A DNA stretch of 64,000 bases from Luteimonas sp. FCS-9. GTDB taxonomy: Bacteria; Pseudomonadota; Gammaproteobacteria; Xanthomonadales; Xanthomonadaceae. The translations under genes were made by a program, and so were the position numbers. Under the pieces are notes generated by a model. The model did not search any database, was not told where the DNA came from, and was given only the letters and a program-made list of their open reading frames with translations. The DNA lies in the NCBI RefSeq assembly GCF_001014645.1, contig NZ_LASZ01000006.1, positions 163,119 through 227,118 of the forward strand. Direction: 5' to 3'. Positions 59,028 through 64,000 of this stretch are shown in pieces (within the stretch, counting starts at the first letter, position 1; each line of letters begins with the position of its first letter).

Positions 59028-59585
59028 ATGAAGTCCATCACCCGTGCGCTGCTGATCGCCTGCCTGGTCCTGCCGGTCGTCGCCTGTGGCAACAAGGAAG
59101 AAACGCAGCAGGCCGAGGCCGCACCGGTCGCCGCGCCGACCACCGAGGACAAGGCGGCGTGGAACGCCTACCTCAACGAGGTCGCCAGCCGTCACATGGA
59201 AGGCATCAACAACTCGCCGTACGTCTACCTGGTGCCGCCGCCGGCCGCGAACGTCGCCGATGCGCCGCCCGCCGACCCGGCTGCCCCGTCCGATGGCGAG
59301 GCCGACGATCTCTCGACCCCGGTCGACGGCAACTACGATCGCCTGCTCGACAAGGCCAAGCTCGACGTCGCGCGCGGCATCGTGCGCGGCAACCTGCTGA
59401 TCTACGCCGGCGTGAACTCGGCCCGCACCGCCGACCTGACCGTCGCCTCGTTCGCGGAAGTCGAGCCCGGCACGATGAAGGGCGTGCGGGTGCTGTTCAT
59501 CGGCGAGGAAGCCGACAACGCACGCGTCAAGGCCGCCGTCGAGCCGGCCGGCGTCGAGTACGTGTTCGTCGACACCGCCAAGTAA
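59028..59585 (+). CDS. conserved lipoprotein of unknown function
   Basis: 185 residues. The signal MKSITRALLIACLVLPVVAC ends in lipobox VVAC. The mature part contains WNAYLNEVASRHMEGINNSP, YVYLVPPPA, an acidic/proline linker, then NYDRLLDKAKLDVARGIVRG and VRVLFIGEEADNARVKAAVE. The last half resembles a small alpha-beta domain. It is 40 bp after coaD with AAGAGGGAATGCC upstream of ATG. I recognise it only as a Xanthomonadaceae-type lipoprotein; no function can be given. Confidence 0.75.
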   Translation: MKSITRALLIACLVLPVVACGNKEETQQAEAAPVAAPTTEDKAAWNAYLNEVASRHMEGINNSPYVYLVPPPAANVADAPPADPAAPSDGEADDLSTPVDGNYDRLLDKAKLDVARGIVRGNLLIYAGVNSARTADLTVASFAEVEPGTMKGVRVLFIGEEADNARVKAAVEPAGVEYVFVDTAK

Positions 59586-59766
59586 GCCCCGGGCGCCGGC
59601 TCTGGCCGGCATTCCCGATGCACAGCGCGCCGCCGCCGCCCCCCCGGGCACGGCGGCGTCGCTGTTTCGGGGCAGGTGAACCGTTCGGCCAGGGCGCCGC
59701 GCCTGCCGGGCGACGCGGTTCCATCGATGGAACGCCGCGCGACGCCGCACTCACTACAATGGCCCG

Positions 59767-60021
59767 ATGTCCCTGAAGATCAATGCGCTCTGCGTCAACT
59801 GCGACGTCTGCGAGCCGGCATGCCCGAACCAGGCGATCTCGCAGGGCGAGGAGATCTATGTGATCGATCCGGCGCGCTGCACCGAGTGCGTCGGGCATTT
59901 CGACGAGCCGCAGTGCGTGGTCGTGTGCCCGGTGGAGTGCATCGATCCCGATCCCGACCTTCCCGAAACCCAGGCGCAGCTGCTCGCCAAGCTGGCGCGC
60001 CTGCAGCAGGAGTCGTCATGA
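59767..60021 (+). CDS. YfhL-type 2[4Fe-4S] ferredoxin
   Basis: 84 residues with two cluster motifs: CVNCDVCEPACP (Cys-x2-Cys-x2-Cys-x3-Cys) and CTECVGHFDEPQCVVVCPVE, where the second motif has the long x8 insert typical of the YfhL/Allochromatium-type ferredoxins. A cytoplasmic low-potential electron carrier. Its stop overlaps the ggt start by 4 bp (ATGA), an unexpected partner that is probably only co-transcription. Confidence 0.95.
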   Translation: MSLKINALCVNCDVCEPACPNQAISQGEEIYVIDPARCTECVGHFDEPQCVVVCPVECIDPDPDLPETQAQLLAKLARLQQESS

Positions 60022-61838
60022 CGCGTCGTCGTTTCCCCGCCGCCGGTCTGCCGGCGCTGCTGCTCTCGGTCCTTTTGCTGGCCGTCGCGCCGTCGTGCGC
60101 GCGCGAGGTCCGCCCGCAGCCCGCGCCTGTCGCCGCGCAGCCGGCCGCGACCCCGCCGGGCAACGCGGTCGCCTCGGCCCATGCGCTGGCCACCGAGGCC
60201 GGCCTGCAGGTCATGCGCGAGGGCGGCAACGCGTTCGACGCCGCGATCGCGACCTCGGCCGTGCTGTCGGTCGTCGAGCCGATCTCCTCGGGCCTGGGCG
60301 GCGGCGGCTTCTTCCTGCTGCACGACGCGGCCTCGGGGCGCGACGTGTTCATCGACGCGCGCGAGACCGCGCCCGCCAGCGCCCATCCCGACCGCTACCG
60401 CAGCGCCGACGGCCAATTCGACCGCGACCGCGCCGAGAACGGCCCGTGGTCGGCCGGCATCCCCGGCCTGCCGGCCGCGTTCGTGCACGTCGCCGAGCGC
60501 TACGGCAAGCTGCCGCTGGCGCAGTCGCTGGCGCCGGCGATCCGCATCGCCGAGGACGGCTTCCCGGTCTACGCCCGGTTCGCGCGCGGCTACCAGTCGC
60601 GGCGCCAGGTCATGGAGCGCTACCCCGGCACGCGCGCGGTGTTTCTCGCCAACGGCCAGGCGCCGAAAGAGGGCGACACCTTCCGCCAGCCGGAACTGGC
60701 GCAGACGCTGCGGCGGCTTGCCGAGCGCGGCTTCGATGGCTTCTACCGCGGCCCGACCGGCGAGAAGCTGGTCGCCGGCGTCAACGCCGAGGGCGGGCAG
60801 TGGACGGCCGAGGACCTGGCCGGGTACCGCGTCGTCGAGCGCACGCCGATCCGCTTCCGCTACCACGACTGGACCGTGGTGACCGCGCCGCCTCCGTCGT
60901 CGGGCGGCATCGCGATGGCGCAGATGCTGCAGATCCTCGAACCGTACGACCTGCCCGCGCTCGACTATGCCGCGCGCACGCACCTGGTCGTCGAGTCGAT
61001 GCGCCGCGCGTTCCGGGATCGCACGTTCTATCTGGGCGATCCGGACTTCGTGGAGATCCCCGAGCGCACGCTGCTCAGCCGCGACTATGCCGCCGGCCTG
61101 CGCGCGACGATCAACCCGAACAAGGCCACGCCCAGCGACCTGCTGTCGGGCGATCCGACGCCGCTGGAGGACGAGGAGACCACGCACTTCTCGATCGTCG
61201 ATGCCGCCGGCAACCGCGCCGCGGTCACCCAGACGGTGAACCTGCTGTTCGGCAGCGGCCTGGTCGCACCGGGCACCGGTGTGCTGCTCAACAACGAGAT
61301 GGACGACTTCGCGCTGCAGCCCGGCGTGCCCAACGCGTTCGGGGTCATGGGCTTCGACGCCAACGCACCCCGGCCCGGCAAGCGGCCGCTGAGCTCGATG
61401 ACGCCGACGTTCCTCGAATCGCCCGACCGCGTCGCCTTGCTCGGCACGCCCGGCGGCAGCCGGATCATCACGATGGTGCTGCTGGGCGTGCTCGGCTACG
61501 ACGCGGGGCTCGACGCGCAGGCCGTCGCCGCGCTGCCGCGCTACCACCACCAGTGGATGCCCGACGCGATCTCGGCCGAGTCCGACGCGTTCTCCGCCGA
61601 TACCGCCGCGCGGCTGCGCGCGCTGGGCCACACCGTCGACCTGCCGGGCGACCGCGCGGCGGGCGGGCGCGGTTCGAGCCACGTCTGGGGTAATCTGCAG
61701 ACCGTGCTGTGGAACCGTGCCGACGGCACGCTGACCGGCGGCAGCGACCCGCGCAACCCGGTCGGCGCGGCGAAGGTCGAGCCGGCGGGACCTGCATCGC
61801 AGGCGCGCACGCCGATGGAACACGCCCCCGGGGAGTAG
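60018..61838 (+). CDS. ggt: gamma-glutamyltransferase
   Basis: 606 residues with N-terminal signal (PALLLSVLLLAVAPSCAREV, perhaps lipoprotein: APSC). Blocks: NAVASAHALATEAGLQVMRE, GGNAFDAAIATSAVLSVVEP, SSGLGGGGFFLLHD, RETAPASAH, the autocleavage/nucleophile threonine in DEETTHFSIVDAAGNR, GVLLNNEMDDFA, RPLSSMTPTFL and GTPGGSRIITMV. A periplasmic Ntn-hydrolase that cleaves glutathione and other gamma-glutamyl compounds; it matures into two chains at that threonine. Length fits the family. Confidence 0.96.
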   Translation: MTRRRFPAAGLPALLLSVLLLAVAPSCAREVRPQPAPVAAQPAATPPGNAVASAHALATEAGLQVMREGGNAFDAAIATSAVLSVVEPISSGLGGGGFFLLHDAASGRDVFIDARETAPASAHPDRYRSADGQFDRDRAENGPWSAGIPGLPAAFVHVAERYGKLPLAQSLAPAIRIAEDGFPVYARFARGYQSRRQVMERYPGTRAVFLANGQAPKEGDTFRQPELAQTLRRLAERGFDGFYRGPTGEKLVAGVNAEGGQWTAEDLAGYRVVERTPIRFRYHDWTVVTAPPPSSGGIAMAQMLQILEPYDLPALDYAARTHLVVESMRRAFRDRTFYLGDPDFVEIPERTLLSRDYAAGLRATINPNKATPSDLLSGDPTPLEDEETTHFSIVDAAGNRAAVTQTVNLLFGSGLVAPGTGVLLNNEMDDFALQPGVPNAFGVMGFDANAPRPGKRPLSSMTPTFLESPDRVALLGTPGGSRIITMVLLGVLGYDAGLDAQAVAALPRYHHQWMPDAISAESDAFSADTAARLRALGHTVDLPGDRAAGGRGSSHVWGNLQTVLWNRADGTLTGGSDPRNPVGAAKVEPAGPASQARTPMEHAPGE

Positions 61839-61858
61839 GCACTGATGGAGCACGCACG

Positions 61859-62263
61859 ATGATTCCTCGCATCTCGCTGCTGATCGCCTCGTTGCATGTC
61901 GTCCTCTACGTCGCGCTGTCGCTGCGCGTGGTCCTGCACCGCAACGCCGCCAAGGTCGGCATCGGCACCGGTGGCGATCCGGTCCTGGCCCGCAAGGTCC
62001 GCGTGCAGGCCAACTTCGGCGAATACGTGCCGCTGGCGCTGCTGATGCTCGCGCTGCTCGAACTCGCCGCGTTCGACACCCGGCTGCTGTGGAGCCTGGG
62101 CCTGGCGCTGCTGCTCGCGCGCGTGCTGCACGCCGTGGGCCTGGGCGGATCGGCCGGCTATTCGGTCGGCCGCACCGGCGGCGCCGTGCTGACCTTCCTG
62201 CTGCTGCTGGCGATGGCCGGCCTCGGTATCTGGCGCTTCGTCGCGGCGGCGACGCTGGCCTGA
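61859..62263 (+). CDS. MAPEG family membrane protein
   Basis: 134 residues, four TM helices: MIPRISLLIASLHVVLYVAL, then RVVLHRNAAKVGIGTGGDPV, ARKVRVQANFGEYVPLALLM with the family E-x-x-P glutathione-region motif (NFGEYVPLAL), and ARVLHAVGLGGSAGYSVGRT. MAPEG proteins conjugate or reduce with glutathione; bacterial members like this are mostly uncharacterised. It lies 20 bp after ggt, so glutathione handling is a plausible shared theme. Confidence 0.92.
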   Translation: MIPRISLLIASLHVVLYVALSLRVVLHRNAAKVGIGTGGDPVLARKVRVQANFGEYVPLALLMLALLELAAFDTRLLWSLGLALLLARVLHAVGLGGSAGYSVGRTGGAVLTFLLLLAMAGLGIWRFVAAATLA

Positions 62264-62322
62264 TCGCAGGCGCGGGCCGTGCCGCGGCACGGTCTCCCGC
62301 ACGACGGGAACGGCGGCGCGCG

Positions 62323-63120
62323 TCAGCCCGTGGTGTCCTGTCGCCGCGCGTGCACCACCATGCGCAGGTGGCGCTCCTCGTCGATCGTCAGCATCGTGTG
62401 CTCGAACGGCAGCGGCACGCCGTCAACGCGCAGCAGGCGCTCGCCGCTGCACGGCGCGCCGGCGTCGTGGTGGCCCCACCAGGCCGCGAACTCGGGCGAG
62501 GCCCGGCGCAGCGATTCGACCAGCGCCTGCGCGTCGGCGTCCTGCGCGGCGCGGGCGTGGTCGCGGCGATAGCTCGACAGCATGCGGCGGGCCTGCGTCT
62601 CCCAGTCGACGAGCCGCTCGCGCATGCCCTCGTCGACGAACAGCAGCCACAGCAGGTTGCGCCGCTCGGGCGGATGCGCGCCGAAGCCGAACAATGCGTC
62701 GGCCGGCGCGTTGAACGCGAGCACGTCCCAGCGCAGGTTCAGCACGTGCGCCGCGTGCGGGGCGAGGTCGTCCATCAGTCGCCCGACCAGCGGCGGTACC
62801 TGGCAGAACGTGCGCCCGGGCTCGGCCGGCGGGCGCGCGTGCGCGAGCAGGTAGAGGTGCCGGCGCTCGGCGGCGTCGAGCCGCAGCACGCGCGCCAAGT
62901 TGTCGAGGAACGCGGCCGACACGCCGATGTCGCGGCCCTGCTCGAGCCACGTGTACCAGCTGAGCCCGACGCCGGCGAGCGCGGCGACCTCCTCGCGGCG
63001 CAGGCCGGGCGTGCGCCGGCGGCTGCCGGCCGGCAGGCCGACGTCGGCCGGCGACAGGCGTTCGCGGCAGGCGCGCAGGAAGCTCGACAGTTCGGGACGG
63101 GCGCGATGCAGGCGCGACAT
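62323..63120 (-). CDS. XRE-type HTH regulator with MmyB-like ligand domain
   Basis: 265 residues. The N-terminal HTH is PGLRREEVAALAGVGLSWYT followed by WLEQGRDIGVSAAFLDNLAR, a hallmark of the MmyB-like family. The C-terminal PAS-like/MmyB ligand-binding domain has LMDDLAPHAAHVLNLRWDVL, AFNAPADALFG, NLLWLLFVDEGMRERLVDWE and FEHTMLTIDEERHLRMVVHA. Divergent from a drug-type MFS transporter 102 bp away, which it probably represses until a ligand binds. ATG 63120. Confidence 0.92.
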   Translation of the reverse strand: MSRLHRARPELSSFLRACRERLSPADVGLPAGSRRRTPGLRREEVAALAGVGLSWYTWLEQGRDIGVSAAFLDNLARVLRLDAAERRHLYLLAHARPPAEPGRTFCQVPPLVGRLMDDLAPHAAHVLNLRWDVLAFNAPADALFGFGAHPPERRNLLWLLFVDEGMRERLVDWETQARRMLSSYRRDHARAAQDADAQALVESLRRASPEFAAWWGHHDAGAPCSGERLLRVDGVPLPFEHTMLTIDEERHLRMVVHARRQDTTG

Positions 63121-63142
63121 CGGACGGGCTCCGGTTGCTCTG

Positions 63143-63171
63143 TGTAACAGCATGAATCGACAAATTGTAAC
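63143..63171. promoter_or_regulatory. direct TGTAAC repeats in the regulator/MFS divergent promoter
   Basis: TGTAAC at 63143-63148 and again at 63166-63171 (23 bp apart) in the AT-richest part of the 102-bp divergent gap. Candidate operator half-sites by position; not a known consensus. Confidence 0.35.
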
Positions 63172-63222
63172 GGGATGAAGCGCGGTCCAGACTCCGGCCG
63201 CCTCCATTCCTGGACCGTCGCC

Positions 63223-64000
63223 ATGACCACTTCCCGACCTCACGTCCCGCCGGCCGCCGACGCGCCCGCGGCGGCACCGGCGCGTCCGCCGTGGCGTGGC
63301 CTGGCCGTGCTGCTGCTCGCCGGCTTCGTGACGATCTTCGACCTGTTCGTCGTCAACGTTGCGATCCCGTCGATGCAGGCCACGCTCGGCGCGAGCCTGG
63401 CGCAGCTGGGCCTGGTCGTCGCCGGCTACGAACTCGCCTTCGGTGTGCTGCTGATCGCCGGCGGGCGGCTCGGCGACCGCCACGGCCGCCGGCGACTGTT
63501 CGTGGTCGGCATGGCGGGCTTCGCGCTGGCCTCGGCGCTATGCGGCCTCGCGCCGGACGCCGGGTCGTTGATCGCCGCGCGGGTGCTGCAGGGGCTGGCG
63601 GCCGCGTTGCTGTTCCCGCAGGTCTACGCTTCGATCCGGGTGCACTTCGAGGGCGACGCCGCGCGCCGCGCGTTCGGCCTGCTCGGCATGACCCTGGGCC
63701 TGGCCGCGATCGCCGGCCAGGTGCTCGGCGGATGGCTGGTGCACGCCGATATCGGCCGGCTGGGCTGGCGCACGATCTTCCTGATCAACGTGCCGATCGG
63801 CCTGCTCGCGATCGGCATGGCGCGCTTCGTGCCCGAGTCGCACGCGCCGCAGCGCCCGGCGCTGGACTGGGGCGGCGTCGCGCTGGCAAGCGCGGGCCTC
63901 GGCCTGCTGCTGGTGCCGCTGCTCGAAGGGCCGGGGCGGGGCTGGCCGGCCTGGGCGCTGGCCGCACTGGCGGCGGGCGTCGCGCTGCTTGCCGTGTTCG
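63223..64000 (+). CDS. DHA2-type MFS transporter, N-terminal part (cut by window edge)
   Basis: 259 codons are inside the window, open at the right edge. It starts MTTSRPHVPPAADAPAAAPA, then TM1 with LLAGFVTIFDLFVVNVAIPS, the DHA2/14-TM motif. AGYELAFGVLLIAGGRLGDR, HGRRRLFVVG, LIAARVLQGLAAALLFPQVY and GWRTIFLINVPIGLLAIGMA follow. It exports drugs or metabolites using the proton gradient. Divergent from the MmyB-like repressor. Confidence 0.9.
   Translation, partial: MTTSRPHVPPAADAPAAAPARPPWRGLAVLLLAGFVTIFDLFVVNVAIPSMQATLGASLAQLGLVVAGYELAFGVLLIAGGRLGDRHGRRRLFVVGMAGFALASALCGLAPDAGSLIAARVLQGLAAALLFPQVYASIRVHFEGDAARRAFGLLGMTLGLAAIAGQVLGGWLVHADIGRLGWRTIFLINVPIGLLAIGMARFVPESHAPQRPALDWGGVALASAGLGLLLVPLLEGPGRGWPAWALAALAAGVALLAVF

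Overview
The window is very GC-rich, densely coding chromosomal DNA. It most resembles a Xanthomonadaceae/Lysobacteraceae gammaproteobacterium (Lysobacter, Luteimonas or Stenotrophomonas relatives). The grounds are an entS-C-E-B-B'-F-A catecholate cluster laid out as I recall it from Stenotrophomonas, the thrS-infC-rpmI-rplT-pheS-pheT-ihfA-merR order, and several intergenic palindromic repeat families typical of the group. No tool or database was run; all family calls come from reading the translations.

Layout. (1) 1-11.1 kb: catecholate siderophore locus. A TonB-dependent receptor (cut by the left edge) diverges from an exporter and 2,3-dihydroxybenzoate/NRPS genes across two Fur-like boxes. 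The NRPS adenylation domain reads as serine-specific and carries an in-frame insertion of a 144-bp repeat. (2) 11.1-19 kb: starch/maltodextrin use, with pullulanase, alpha-glucosidase, a sugar MFS transporter and a lipoprotein alpha-amylase. (3) 19-30.6 kb: a low-oxygen/nitric oxide module of hemN, an Fe-S FNR regulator, two truncated haemoglobins, quinol NO reductase, NnrS, a SirB-like protein, copper nitrite reductase NirK and azurin. At least seven FNR-type palindromes are spread over its promoters. The visible genes would take nitrite to NO to N2O, with no nitrate or N2O reductase in view. (4) 30.6-31.6 kb: a LacI-type regulator.

(5) 31.7-39.9 kb: translation core, with thrS (candidate leader peptide plus terminator), infC with an AUU start, rpmI, rplT, pheS, pheT, ihfA, a MerR regulator and tRNA-Pro. 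(6) 40-48.2 kb: a GumN/TraB-like protein, a doubled DUF1428 protein divergent from an HxlR regulator, dxs, an HNH endonuclease with a duplicated 3' end, a long acyl-CoA dehydrogenase, a lipoprotein and tRNA-Phe. (7) 48.2-50.8 kb: a lower-GC accessory patch beside tRNA-Phe with a Panacea (DUF4065) gene plus small membrane protein pair (candidate toxin-antitoxin system) and a ParDE pair with a perfect 21-bp operator palindrome.

(8) 50.9-64 kb: housekeeping, with a D-2-hydroxyacid dehydrogenase, a Kef-type antiporter, a small lipoprotein, a tightly overlapped ftsY-AsmA-like-mutY-yggX operon, rsmD, coaD, a lipoprotein, a ferredoxin, gamma-glutamyltransferase, a MAPEG protein, and an MmyB-like regulator divergent from a drug-type MFS transporter cut by the right edge.

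Most interesting: the repeat-expanded NRPS adenylation domain, the Panacea/membrane-protein pair, the FNR promoter grammar (including two apparently leaderless genes), the 116-bp tandem array between norZ and nnrS, and the thrS leader candidate.
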